From NCBI GenBank assembly GCA_964607545.1, contig CAZSLV010000001.1, positions 1 through 48,383 on the forward strand: a stretch of 48,383 bases of DNA, read 5' to 3'. The notes under the pieces are model-generated. The model had not been told where the DNA came from. It saw nothing but the letters and a program-made list of their open reading frames with translations, and did no database searches. This document shows, in pieces, positions 35,377-44,160 of this stretch; the first letter of the stretch is position 1; each line of letters begins with the position of its first letter. Both the position numbers and the translations under genes were made by a program. The stretch is from Gudongella sp964607545 (lineage in GTDB: Bacteria > Bacillota > Clostridia > Tissierellales > Tissierellaceae).

Positions 35377-37323
35377 TTATCTTAAGTTTATATATTTTGG
35401 TTTACTTCTGAAATCTTTAAACTTTTGCCCTCCGCCTTCGTAGAACTTTGAAAAGAATTCTACAAATATCAACCTAATTGAATGGACATAAGCTCCTAAA
35501 AAGCTTAAGCCTAGGTTAAAAGTTTGTCCAAATATAAATATTACTATAGCAGCTACAAATCCTATTGGACCCTTATCAGCTACCATACCAGCCATCATAT
35601 TTACTGCCCCTGCAATAAAACCTCCTGCAAGTCCTAGGGCCATAAGTCTAGAGTAGGACACAAAGTCCCCTACATAGCCTGTAATCCCATATAAGGAGTA
35701 AAGTCCTCCCCCAACCTTTCCAACTGCTCCTGTGGCTTCCCTGCCACCTGTAACGACGATTCCCACCATACCACCTATCATGACATAAAAGGATATGGTC
35801 TTTGCTATCTCAGGTAAGTCAATTACCATATTTAACAAGTAGACAATTGCACCTGTTAAGGCTATATACCAAAATCCTACATCATATAAGGCATCCTTGT
35901 ACTTCTTATCCCTAATAGCTATATAGGCCTTTAAGGCTAAGCCATAGTATATTTGTATAAAACCAAATATTATAGACAAAATCAACAAGGTGTTATAGTC
36001 TGTTGCTGGTTCAAACACTCCCTTTAAAGGTATTATTCCTCCAAATATTGAACCATATAAGAATCCCCATATTAAAACGGAGAAACTTAGGTAGTAGAAA
36101 AACTTAATGAAAGCCTTGGTCTTTTCTTTTAAATTAAAGTACTTTAGAACTAAAAAGGTTCCAAGTAACATAATTACTCCATATCCAACATCCGCAGCCA
36201 TCATTCCAAAGAATATTAAATAAAAGGGTGCTAGAAGTGGGGTAGGATCTATTTCATCATACCTTGGCAAGGCATACATTTCTGTTAGCGATTCAAAAGG
36301 CTTTACAAAGCCTGAGTTATCTAACAATATTGGGGTATTCCTATCTTCTTTTCTTGCATCGTTTGTTTGAAGGTAGTATATATTCCCTAGGGTAGCCTTT
36401 AACTTTTCTTCAAATTCATCTTTTCTTTCTGTAGGTACAAATCCTTTAATAACATTTACTTGATCAGTTACTAAGAAATTCTCAGCAGCTGCTATTCTTA
36501 ACTTCTTATTGTTCAAGTACTCATATGTTATTTCTAAGTCTGATAGATTGATTGTTGCTTCTTCAAGGGCCTTGTCCATAACTTCAATTTCATCATCTAG
36601 AAGCTTTATCTTTTCCTCTAAAATTTCAATCTCTTCGCTAGGTTTATTTTCACCCTTTAAAACTACCTTTGCAAAACTTGCGTTTCTTAAGTTTTCTTTT
36701 ACATTTTCAGCTTCATCACCATAGGATATTGCAACAATATATGCGTTATCCTTATCCTCTCCAACTACTTCATAATGTGTATTTTCATAACCTGACAAGT
36801 TTTCTACAAGCATTTCTTGTAAATTTACAGGGATAGTTCCTATATATAAGACTGCCTCTTGTAAATTTTCTAAATAGGATATGGGAATATCTAAAGTCTT
36901 CCAAGGTTTTAACTCTTCTATTGTAAGCCTTGACTTATCCTTTTCTCCTTTAAAACCTTCCCTTTTTCTCCAAAGCTCACGGACATTTTGATAAATAGGC
37001 ATGTAGTCAATTTCCGAAGCTTTTTCTTCTAATTCTTCAAAAGTGTAATTTGAAAGCCCGGTCCTCATGGCCTTTAAACCACTTTCCTTGTGGTGATATT
37101 TAGAAAGTATATCTATGCCAGCATTTACCCTACTAATATCTTCATCAACAGCAACCAAGTTCTCTGGCACCTTGACACTTCTTAATCCCATTTCTGTTAG
37201 GTCCTCATCTTGTTCAAGATCTAGAAAATGAACATATTCAAACTTTTGAAGTTCATGGAGAAGATTTTCTTTTTCTGAATCAAAGGCAAATAAACTGAAT
37301 TCAGTCATTTTAACTATTGCCAT
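35377..37323 (-). CDS. ntpI: V-type ATPase subunit I (a-type, ion channel half)
   Basis: This 648-aa stator subunit has a cytoplasmic N-terminal half with coiled coils (about 90-330) and a C-terminal half with seven to eight membrane helices. The conserved HSIRLIFVEFFSKFYEGGG near the C-terminus contains the essential arginine that faces the K-ring carboxylate. It overlaps the preceding stalk gene by 14 bases. Confidence 0.95.
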   Translation of the reverse strand: MAIVKMTEFSLFAFDSEKENLLHELQKFEYVHFLDLEQDEDLTEMGLRSVKVPENLVAVDEDISRVNAGIDILSKYHHKESGLKAMRTGLSNYTFEELEEKASEIDYMPIYQNVRELWRKREGFKGEKDKSRLTIEELKPWKTLDIPISYLENLQEAVLYIGTIPVNLQEMLVENLSGYENTHYEVVGEDKDNAYIVAISYGDEAENVKENLRNASFAKVVLKGENKPSEEIEILEEKIKLLDDEIEVMDKALEEATINLSDLEITYEYLNNKKLRIAAAENFLVTDQVNVIKGFVPTERKDEFEEKLKATLGNIYYLQTNDARKEDRNTPILLDNSGFVKPFESLTEMYALPRYDEIDPTPLLAPFYLIFFGMMAADVGYGVIMLLGTFLVLKYFNLKEKTKAFIKFFYYLSFSVLIWGFLYGSIFGGIIPLKGVFEPATDYNTLLILSIIFGFIQIYYGLALKAYIAIRDKKYKDALYDVGFWYIALTGAIVYLLNMVIDLPEIAKTISFYVMIGGMVGIVVTGGREATGAVGKVGGGLYSLYGITGYVGDFVSYSRLMALGLAGGFIAGAVNMMAGMVADKGPIGFVAAIVIFIFGQTFNLGLSFLGAYVHSIRLIFVEFFSKFYEGGGQKFKDFRSKPKYINLR

Positions 37324-37636
37324 TTTTATTCACAATCCTCTCAATTACTATATTGGTTACTTCCTTAAGCTTGTTTTCTTCGAGTTTCTCCAACATCTCA
37401 GCTTCAGCTTTCCCTTTTTCAAGGATTGGCTTTGCTATGGCTTCGCCCTCTGTAACCGCAATTCTTTTAATTTCCTCTGCTTCCTTACTAGCTTCTAAAA
37501 TAATTGTATTATATTCTTCTTCGGCTTTTTGATAAGATTCATCAAGGGTTTTTTTACTATATACTGCCACATCCTCTAAAATCTTCTTAGCCGTTTCTTC
37601 AGCTTTTTTTACTGCTAAGATAGCTTCTGTTGCCAT
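37310..37636 (-). CDS. V-type ATPase G/H peripheral-stalk subunit
   Basis: This 108-aa, almost entirely helical and highly charged protein (AILAVKKAEETAKKILEDV at its start) is the usual first gene of clostridial V-ATPase operons. It would form the peripheral stalk heterodimer with subunit E. Low-complexity composition limits family certainty, but position and coiled-coil nature support it. GGAGGTGA precedes the ATG. Confidence 0.85.
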   Translation of the reverse strand: MATEAILAVKKAEETAKKILEDVAVYSKKTLDESYQKAEEEYNTIILEASKEAEEIKRIAVTEGEAIAKPILEKGKAEAEMLEKLEENKLKEVTNIVIERIVNKNGNS

Positions 37637-37687
37637 CGCTTCACCTCCTAAAATTTTATGTGTATTTTTATAAAACTCATTATGCCT

Positions 37688-37717
37688 ATATTAATCAATT
37701 TTATATCAATTTGTCAG
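37688..37717 (-). promoter_or_regulatory. Candidate promoter of the V-ATPase operon
   Basis: On the minus strand, CTGACA (37717-37712), an 18-base spacer and TAATAT (37693-37688) lie about 55 bases before the first gene of the operon. The spacing is acceptable and the match moderate. Other TTGAT-like hexamers nearby make it uncertain. Confidence 0.35.
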
Positions 37718-37789
37718 ATAAATCAATAATTTGCGAAATATTTATCAAAATAATTCATCTTATTTTAGGGACTAAATTTATCTTTTAAC

Positions 37790-38206
37790 CTACAATGGCT
37801 CAATTACATCATTTAGCCTAATATTTCCAGATTTAATTATTTTTGCAAAAGTAGCATTTTCGACAAGTGGACAATACAAGTTGTCAATTATGTTCTTACA
37901 TTCAGGGAAACACTTTTTATTTTCCCTAGTTACTTGTATTCTTGCCTCACCTATTTTATATATCCCCCCCTTTGTTAAAGCATCCCCACTATAGGTTAAG
38001 TTTTCCATATACCTTCTTATACAAAGCCCCTCAACATCACCCTTATTTATCATGCTTCTTACTTTTAAGGGGAGAAGAGAAATTTGCCTCTGGCCGCCTT
38101 TTGCATTTTTATCATCTTCAAGACCCTTTCCCTCTATAAGATAGGCCTTGTCTAATTCTAGTAAATCTCCATTTTTATTCTTAATACTTATGGCTACAAT
38201 TTTCAT
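37790..38206 (-). CDS. MOSC-domain protein
   Basis: This 138-aa protein is a minimal MOSC domain (molybdenum cofactor sulfurase C-terminal type). It includes YLIEGKGLEDDKNAKGGQRQ and the cysteine-containing KKCFPEC segment, where the conserved MOSC cysteine is thought to carry sulfur or bind molybdopterin. No other molybdenum gene is in the window. The exact reaction is unknown. Confidence 0.85.
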   Translation of the reverse strand: MKIVAISIKNKNGDLLELDKAYLIEGKGLEDDKNAKGGQRQISLLPLKVRSMINKGDVEGLCIRRYMENLTYSGDALTKGGIYKIGEARIQVTRENKKCFPECKNIIDNLYCPLVENATFAKIIKSGNIRLNDVIEPL

Positions 38207-38275
38207 TTTTTCTCCTTTGGAATGTGGTTATAGTTTTTCATGCTAATATAGGCTTAAAACTTATTCTTACCTACA

Positions 38276-38320
38276 AAAAGGACCTCTTACCTGTTAGTTT
38301 TATTTAACAGTAAGTAGGTC
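38276..38320 (-). terminator. Terminator after the GNAT gene
   Basis: On the minus strand a bulged hairpin (GACCT/AGGTC, CTTAC/GTAAG, TGTTA/TAACA) is followed by TTTTT. It closes the unit ending with the small acetyltransferase gene. Confidence 0.65.
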
Positions 38321-38345
38321 ATTTAATATATTATTACTTTCTTAT

Positions 38346-38624
38346 TTACTTCATTAAAACATCCGAATATTCAGGTCTTTTTTCGAACTCTCTTTTTGCA
38401 TAGGGACATAGGGGAATTATTTTTATATTATTCATTCTTGCTTGGTTTACTAACTCAGCAACTAGCTTTGTTCCAACACCATCTCCCCCATATTTCTCAT
38501 CAACTAGTGTATGGTCAATAATCCACAAGTTATTTGATTTAGAATAAGTGGATTCACCTACATTTTCACCTTCATCATAGGCTGCTGAACGATTTTTTTC
38601 AGGCTCATAAATAATTTTAATCAT
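38346..38624 (-). CDS. Small GNAT-like N-acetyltransferase (YjdJ type)
   Basis: This 92-aa protein is a short GCN5-related fold: VDEKYGGDGVGTKLVAELV holds the acetyl-CoA pyrophosphate loop (x-G-x-G-x-G-T), and IIPLCPYAKREFEKRPEY is the family C-terminal motif with its Cys. Substrate is unknown. It stands alone in front of the DUF5996 gene. Confidence 0.85.
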   Translation of the reverse strand: MIKIIYEPEKNRSAAYDEGENVGESTYSKSNNLWIIDHTLVDEKYGGDGVGTKLVAELVNQARMNNIKIIPLCPYAKREFEKRPEYSDVLMK

Positions 38625-38669
38625 GCTCTTCCTACTTTCTAATTATTCTCCCAACTTTAACATTTCACA

Positions 38670-39572
38670 TTATTTTTTATTCTTCTCCATCTTTAATTCT
38701 TTAAAAAAGTGATTAGTATTTTCCCACTGTAAATATTCCATTGCTTTTTTATTTGAAGCAGACATAAATTCTATAACCTGGGAGGTTTTTACATCATTTA
38801 TATTATCTTTTATTTCGTAAAGATATTCTGCCATTTTGGAAGAAAAGTAACTTCCAGGTGGGAAAGTATCATCTACTTCTAATTCTACACTATCCACAAA
38901 AGGATAGGGAAGTATAAAGAAGGTTGGATATTCAAAATTATCATCCCCCAACCAAAAACCAAACTCTATCATATGCTCGTCAAAAGCAGCTCTTTCAATT
39001 ATTTTACTATCATCTGGAAAAGCTTCAAATTTATTATACATAAGGATAGATGAAACATCAAAAGTCCCCCAGAATAAACCCGGATAGACCTTTCTTTGTC
39101 TTATAGGTCCTATAAAGAGTAATTGTGCATCCCATGCAAACTGGAACCATTTAAGAATCTCCCTACTTGCATCTTGACTATAGCGATCATTAAAAGTATC
39201 GTCTTCAAATGCTACCTTCCACTCCATTTCTTGAGGATTAGTTTGTATAGAAAGGGGCAGACCTAAATCGTGTAAGCTTGATATAAGTTCATTATAATAT
39301 TGGCTTACAGATTTCCCATCCTCTAGCCTTATGTCCATTTTCTTATCATCTTTTCTAATCATAATTACACTTTTTAATAAGTCTACTTCAATATCAAAAT
39401 AAGAATCCTCATACTTAAGTAAGCCTGTAGTAAAACCTCGTGTTGTTATATCTAGCATAGTATGGGCCCACTGAGGTTCTTGCACAGCATATTCAAGCTT
39501 TACCTTGCCAATAATCTGTGAAATAAGATGAAGTGTCCTAATTTCTTTTTTATATTTTTTATATAAACTCAT
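38670..39572 (-). CDS. DUF5996-family protein
   Basis: This 300-aa, Trp- and Phe-rich soluble protein begins with TLHLISQIIGKVKLEYA and QWAHTMLDITTRGFTTGLL. The central WDAQLLFIGPIRQRKVYPGLFWGTFDVSS and FWLGDDNFEYPTFF parts fit DUF5996. No catalytic signature is apparent and the function is unknown. It is downstream of the Lrp gene with about 75 bases between them. Confidence 0.7.
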   Translation of the reverse strand: MSLYKKYKKEIRTLHLISQIIGKVKLEYAVQEPQWAHTMLDITTRGFTTGLLKYEDSYFDIEVDLLKSVIMIRKDDKKMDIRLEDGKSVSQYYNELISSLHDLGLPLSIQTNPQEMEWKVAFEDDTFNDRYSQDASREILKWFQFAWDAQLLFIGPIRQRKVYPGLFWGTFDVSSILMYNKFEAFPDDSKIIERAAFDEHMIEFGFWLGDDNFEYPTFFILPYPFVDSVELEVDDTFPPGSYFSSKMAEYLYEIKDNINDVKTSQVIEFMSASNKKAMEYLQWENTNHFFKELKMEKNKK

Positions 39573-39647
39573 CCGAATCCGCTCCTAAGTACATACTACC
39601 CAACTTAAATTAAAAATCATATAATTTAATTAATATTTTTATTTTCC

Positions 39648-40100
39648 TTAAGGGTTTATAAATATATTGTTTTTTATGTTAGATAGACTAATTGAGGTGG
39701 ATGAAGTGAGCACATCTGCGCTCTTTCTAAGAGAATCTAGCAAGTTGCCCAAACTTTCTGGGCTTTCGGTCACTATTTTTAGTACATATTCGTATTCTCC
39801 TGTAATTAAATGGCATTCCATTATGTCATCATTTAATTCAACAAATTTCCTAAAACTTTCAAGTTGCCCCTCACTATATCTTAAAGTTATAAAAGTAAAG
39901 CAAGTTAGGGTTTTGTTGAATTTATCAGGATTTAAAATTACAGTATATTTTTCTATGTAGCCATTCTTTTCTAACTTCTTTATTCTTTCTGAAACTGCTG
40001 GTAGGGAAAGATTGACAATTGAGCTAATGGTGGAAAGTCCCATCCTAGCATCTTCTGTTAATTGTTTCAATATTTGTAGATCAATACTATCTAATTTCAT
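39648..40100 (-). CDS. Lrp/AsnC-family transcriptional regulator
   Basis: This 150-aa protein has the N-terminal winged helix-turn-helix (LDSIDLQILKQLTEDARMGL, then VSERIKKLEKNGYIEKY) and a C-terminal RAM ligand domain (about 65-140). Such regulators bind amino acids as dimers or octamers. It is transcribed divergently from kynureninase, so it probably senses tryptophan, kynurenine or a related amino acid and controls that gene. This is inferred from position. Confidence 0.9.
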   Translation of the reverse strand: MKLDSIDLQILKQLTEDARMGLSTISSIVNLSLPAVSERIKKLEKNGYIEKYTVILNPDKFNKTLTCFTFITLRYSEGQLESFRKFVELNDDIMECHLITGEYEYVLKIVTESPESLGNLLDSLRKSADVLTSSTSISLSNIKNNIFINP

Positions 40101-40285
40101 ACAGAATACCTCCCAAATTATTTAAGCTTTGTTTTATAAACAATCCTTATTTATGATTATACAATAATTTTGTAAAAATATATACCTTGATTTTTTAAGC
40201 ACAATTTTATTTATACTTTAATTAATCTTGTGTAAAGATCTATAATTTATTTGAACTTAATCTTTTATGGTAATTTTCAAAACTA

Positions 40286-40313
40286 TTGAAACCGTTTTCA
40301 TATTAGATATAAT
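40286..40313 (+). promoter_or_regulatory. kynU promoter
   Basis: TTGAAA (40286-40291), a 16-base spacer and a perfect TATAAT (40308-40313) place the start near 40320, about 26 bases before the ATG at 40346. The -35 is also one arm of a TTTCAA-N5-TTGAAA inverted repeat (40275-40291), a possible regulator site. Confidence 0.7.
40287..40300 (+). promoter_or_regulatory. Catabolite-responsive element (cre) in the kynU promoter
   Basis: TGAAACCGTTTTCA matches the CcpA cre consensus TGWAANCGNTNWCA at every defined position. It overlaps the -35 and fills most of the spacer, the arrangement expected for repression by CcpA when preferred sugars are present. The ccpA gene is not in the window. Confidence 0.6.
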
Positions 40314-40345
40314 AGAGTTAATAAATAAAGAGAGGAGACTTGGAT

Positions 40346-41629
40346 ATGAAAGAAAATTTTAAGTTAGGTATCGAGTTTGCGAAAGAAATGGATGGTAAAG
40401 ATGAATTAAGGCATTATAAAGAAAGGTTCTACATTGGCGAAGGAGAGTTGTATTTTGATGGTAACTCTCTAGGTGCTTGTTCCAAGGATGCTGAAGCTTC
40501 AGTTTTGGAGATGCTAGAGATTTGGAAAAGAGAAAAAATATTAATGTGGAATTTTGAAGATGGGAAATATTTTAAATATCCTCAATTTATAGGTGGACTT
40601 TTTTCTGAAATGGTAAATGCAGACAAGAATGAAATTACTGCAACAAATAGCGTTACTATAAATATCCATCAAGCACTGGCAACATTTTACAAGCCTACAA
40701 AAGAAAGGTATAAAATTCTTGTAGATGAATTAAATTTCCCAACAGATATTCATGCAGTTAAAAGTCAAATCAGATTAAAAGGACTAGACATTGAAGATAC
40801 ACTGAAAGTAGTAAAGAGTAGGGATGGAAGAATTATAGAGGAAGATGACATAATAGATGCCTTAACAGATGATGTGGCAGTAGTATTGTTACCAAGTCTA
40901 TTATACAGATCAGCTCAGCTTTTAGATATGGAAAGGGTTACAAAGGCAGCACATGAAAAAGGAATTATTATAGGTTGGGACTTGAGTCATTCTATAGGTT
41001 CTGTACCTCACGACTTTAAAAAAATAGATCCTGATTTCGCTGTATGGGTTACCTATAAACATATTTCTGCAGGACCAGGAGCAAATGCAGTTTTATATAT
41101 AAATAAAAGACACTTCGGTACAGAACCAGGAATGGCTGGTTGGCATGGAAATAAAAAAGAAACTCAATTTTTATTATCTCATGATCACACACCAGCAGAA
41201 GATGCAGATGCTTGGTTAACAGGGACTCCGAATATGCTATCAATGGCCCCTATTGAAGGAGTAATGAGTATATTTAACGAGGCAGGAATTGATAAAATTA
41301 GAGAAAAATCACTAAAAATGACAGATTATATAATCTTTTTAATCGAAGAGAGACTTGCAAAATATGGTTTTTCTAATGGGACTCCAGTAGATCATGCAAG
41401 ACGCGGGGGACATATAGCCCTAGAACATGATGAAGCCTACAGGATTTGTCTTGCTTTAAAAGAAAAGAATGCAATACCAGATTTTAGAGAGCCAAATGTA
41501 ATTAGACTTGCACCTGTTGCCCTATATGTTTCCTTTGAAGATATCCATAAATTAGTAGATATACTTGAAGAAATAGGTAGAGATAAGTTGTACGAAAAGT
41601 TCTCTAACAAGCGTGCTTTAGTTGTATAA
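40346..41629 (+). CDS. kynU: Kynureninase (PLP hydrolase)
   Basis: This 427-aa fold-type I PLP enzyme cleaves kynurenine to anthranilate and alanine. The PLP lysine is Lys238 in VTYKHISAGPGANA, with the cofactor pair WDLSHSIG (Asp212, His215) and the family motif PGMAGWHGNKKETQF. The ATG at 40346 is used because AGGAG lies eight bases upstream; an in-phase TTG six bases earlier is too close to that site. It stands alone, without other tryptophan-degradation genes, and faces an Lrp regulator. Confidence 0.9.
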   Translation: MKENFKLGIEFAKEMDGKDELRHYKERFYIGEGELYFDGNSLGACSKDAEASVLEMLEIWKREKILMWNFEDGKYFKYPQFIGGLFSEMVNADKNEITATNSVTINIHQALATFYKPTKERYKILVDELNFPTDIHAVKSQIRLKGLDIEDTLKVVKSRDGRIIEEDDIIDALTDDVAVVLLPSLLYRSAQLLDMERVTKAAHEKGIIIGWDLSHSIGSVPHDFKKIDPDFAVWVTYKHISAGPGANAVLYINKRHFGTEPGMAGWHGNKKETQFLLSHDHTPAEDADAWLTGTPNMLSMAPIEGVMSIFNEAGIDKIREKSLKMTDYIIFLIEERLAKYGFSNGTPVDHARRGGHIALEHDEAYRICLALKEKNAIPDFREPNVIRLAPVALYVSFEDIHKLVDILEEIGRDKLYEKFSNKRALVV

Positions 41630-41633
41630 AAAT

Positions 41634-41659
41634 AAAAAGACCAATAAAATGGTCTTTTT
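41634..41659. terminator. Bidirectional terminator after kynU
   Basis: AAAAAGACCA, six bases, TGGTCTTTTT. It serves kynU on the plus strand and the small basic gene on the minus strand. Confidence 0.85.
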
Positions 41660-41915
41660 ATTTTAAATTATATGGTTTTTTCCTATCTATAAAGTTTTGT
41701 CTTTCTAGAGAGTCCTTGTTAAATAAGTTAAATTGAATTTTTTTAAGCTTAGTAACCTTAGTCTTAATTTTCTCCCCATCTTTTGAGAGTTTTTTAAATG
41801 TTTTTTTACTTTTATCCATGTCAAATTGTCTCTTAGTTAAAGAAAAGTTTCCATCTTTTAAGTCCTTTACAATTTCCCTTGGTTTTTTTAAACGCCTTTT
41901 AGTAAAGTTATCCAT
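41658..41915 (-). CDS. Small lysine-rich protein of unknown function
   Basis: This 85-aa, strongly basic protein begins MDNFTKRRLKKPREIVKDL and has about one third Lys plus Arg. No family is recognised. The start is the ATG at 41915 with GGGGAG eight bases upstream; a GTG three codons earlier is less well placed. A nucleic-acid-binding role is possible from charge alone. Confidence 0.6.
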   Translation of the reverse strand: MDNFTKRRLKKPREIVKDLKDGNFSLTKRQFDMDKSKKTFKKLSKDGEKIKTKVTKLKKIQFNLFNKDSLERQNFIDRKKPYNLK

Positions 41916-41981
41916 AAACACCACTCCCCACTTTTAGTATGTTTTTTAAAAGTTGATTAGGCTAAGAGACTATTGAATTTT

Positions 41982-42809
41982 CTACCTATAACTATGGATG
42001 CTTGGTAGTATAGTATTTACCCCTATAAAGGTAAATATCACGCAAATAAAACCTATTACTGCAAACCACGCTGCAGATTTACCCTTCCATCCCCTGTTAA
42101 ATCTTAAGTGGATGTAAACTGAGTAAATTATCCAGGTTATCAAGGACCAAGTTTCTTTTGGGTCCCAAGCCCAGTACCTTGACCAAGCTGCCTTTGCCCA
42201 TATGGCCCCTGTTATAATAACTAGGGTCAACATTAAGTAGCCAAATGCAATTACCCTATAACTCATATAATCACAAGCTTCAGCATCAGGAAGGCCAGAT
42301 GTAGTTTTTATACCTTCTTTTTCCCTATTAACTGCTATCAAATACATTGCAGCAAGCCCTGCTGCTACTGCAAAGGCCCCATAACTTATAATTGCAGTAC
42401 CTACATGGATATACAACCATGAACTTTGAAGGGCTGGCATAAGGGGTTTTATATTTTTAGGTAAAACTGATGCATACCCCATAACCAAAAAGGCTATTGG
42501 CATAACAAAGGCCCCTACTGCTGTAAATTTATACACAAAATGTATAACTATATAGCATAAGACTATCCCCCATGTGAAGGAACTTGCAAATTCAAATTGA
42601 TTGGTAAAGGGTAACCTACCTGATTCAATAACCCTAAGGACTATTGCTATATTGTGGAATATAAATCCAACTATGGTGAGTAATACAGCTGCATTTCCTA
42701 CCTTGTCCTTTTTAAGTGCCACATAAATAAAAAATGCTACTGCTGATATAGTATAGGCTGCAAATGCTATTAAAAAAAACATTTCTTCCATTTGAACTAA
42801 GTTTGTCAT
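41982..42809 (-). CDS. ccsB: Cytochrome c biogenesis protein CcsA/CcsB (ResC type)
   Basis: This 275-aa membrane protein has about eight hydrophobic helices and the haem-handling WWD-type domain: AKAAWSRYWAWDPKETWSLI. With ResB it forms the System II haem export and cytochrome c synthetase. It overlaps the end of resB by four bases (ATGA), showing tight coupling. It is next to an 11-haem cytochrome, its obvious client. Confidence 0.94.
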   Translation of the reverse strand: MTNLVQMEEMFFLIAFAAYTISAVAFFIYVALKKDKVGNAAVLLTIVGFIFHNIAIVLRVIESGRLPFTNQFEFASSFTWGIVLCYIVIHFVYKFTAVGAFVMPIAFLVMGYASVLPKNIKPLMPALQSSWLYIHVGTAIISYGAFAVAAGLAAMYLIAVNREKEGIKTTSGLPDAEACDYMSYRVIAFGYLMLTLVIITGAIWAKAAWSRYWAWDPKETWSLITWIIYSVYIHLRFNRGWKGKSAAWFAVIGFICVIFTFIGVNTILPSIHSYR

Positions 42810-44029
42810 TGTTTATCCCCTCTCTGTAAAGCCTTGTCAACTAGTTGCTTTATTTGATAATTAAAGCCCCATGGATTTTGCCTAGTTGCTATCTTAATGC
42901 TTTTTTCTTCTACTATGATGTTCTTTGGATAAAAGTAGAAGGAGAAAATTAAGCCAAGTATTAACAACAAGCTTCCCAATACAACAAAGAAGTAACCAAA
43001 GTCTTTCCTATAAGTTATCCCTGTATATAGGGTTGAATTTTCAAAAGATATATTTATGTCATTATACTTAATAGGCTCACCTGGTTTTACTATATAGGAA
43101 CCTACATTTTCATTTAAGTGATAGAGTATTACTGCATAAGTAGGGTTATCTTTTTTTTCAGACATTGTGATTGGTTCCCCTGCGCCCGTTAAGAGAAAAT
43201 CAGGATAAAATCCATAGAGGAATATGGTTACATGTTCGGGCTCATAAAAAAAAGATTCCCCGTTTCTTAAAAGTTTCTTTTCTAACTCCACTCCATTTTC
43301 ATCTTTAATAGATAAATCATTACCCCACCCATAGGATGTTTGGTAAAAGTTCAAGTCATTTACCTTTATAGGCTTATTGACCCAAAGGGTTTCTTTTTGT
43401 GGTTCTTGATTTGGTCTTAGGATAGTAACATCACTATAATACTGGTCCACAGTCTTGTTTTCCCTAAAGGCTAACCTGAAATCTTCTAGCTGAATAGAAA
43501 AACCATAGTCTGGAAACCCCTTTATATCTCCTGGTAGCATGTTGAAAAAGCCTTCTTCTGCAAATAAGTTCCCCAAGAAGCTACCAAGTACTATTACAAC
43601 TATACCTAAGTGGGTAACAGATGACCCAATATTTCCTATTTTATGTTTTGATGCCCTAAAACCACCTTGATTTTCTTCTATGTAGTACTTCTTGCTTTTA
43701 ATTAATTCTTTAAATTTCTTTATATCTAAGTCATCTTTATACAAGTTCTCTGCCTCTAAGCTTGCTTTCATAAAATGACCCTTATCCATCCTCTTTAATT
43801 GGCCAGGCAAAATTTTTAAAGTACATCCAACTAAATTTATAATAAAAAAGCCTAACAAGATCCTAAAGACCCATGAGCTATAAACTTGGTCAAATTGAAG
43901 GGTTAAGATTAAATTACCTATTTTCGGATAATCCCTTAGATAAACTTCTCCTGCCAAACCTTGAGGTAGTACTGTTCCTATGATTGAGTAAGTGGCTATT
44001 AAAATAAATAATAAAATTGCTGTCTTCAT
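42806..44029 (-). CDS. resB: Cytochrome c biogenesis protein ResB (Ccs1)
   Basis: The first ATG gives 407 aa with membrane segments near 1-20, 55-75, 130-150 and 350-370 and a large extracytoplasmic domain. ResB and CcsA are the two essential parts of System II cytochrome c maturation. The N-terminus is odd. The ATG at 44029 has no ribosome site. The in-frame codons before it read INKFIRHLTS, which resembles the conserved start of the family. GGGAGG lies nine bases before an in-frame ATA at 44059, so initiation at AUA (417 aa) is possible. A perfect TATAAT on the minus strand at 44112-44107 may be its -10, downstream of the cytochrome terminator. Confidence 0.9.
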   Translation of the reverse strand: MKTAILLFILIATYSIIGTVLPQGLAGEVYLRDYPKIGNLILTLQFDQVYSSWVFRILLGFFIINLVGCTLKILPGQLKRMDKGHFMKASLEAENLYKDDLDIKKFKELIKSKKYYIEENQGGFRASKHKIGNIGSSVTHLGIVVIVLGSFLGNLFAEEGFFNMLPGDIKGFPDYGFSIQLEDFRLAFRENKTVDQYYSDVTILRPNQEPQKETLWVNKPIKVNDLNFYQTSYGWGNDLSIKDENGVELEKKLLRNGESFFYEPEHVTIFLYGFYPDFLLTGAGEPITMSEKKDNPTYAVILYHLNENVGSYIVKPGEPIKYNDINISFENSTLYTGITYRKDFGYFFVVLGSLLLILGLIFSFYFYPKNIIVEEKSIKIATRQNPWGFNYQIKQLVDKALQRGDKQ

Positions 44030-44131
44030 GCTAGTTAAGTGTCTTATGAATTTATTTATTGTCTCCTACCTCCCTCTTATTTAAGTGTAAAACAAAACAC
44101 AATTATATTATAGCTTATTTATATAATAAAT

Positions 44132-44157
44132 AAAAGGGGAGAAAAATCTCCCCTTTT
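44132..44157 (-). terminator. Terminator after the Sec cytochrome gene
   Basis: AAAAGGGGAGA, four bases, TCTCCCCTTTT forms a perfect 11-bp stem three bases after the cytochrome stop codon. It separates the cytochrome transcript from resB-ccsB, which then has its own promoter. Confidence 0.85.
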
Positions 44158-44160
44158 GTC

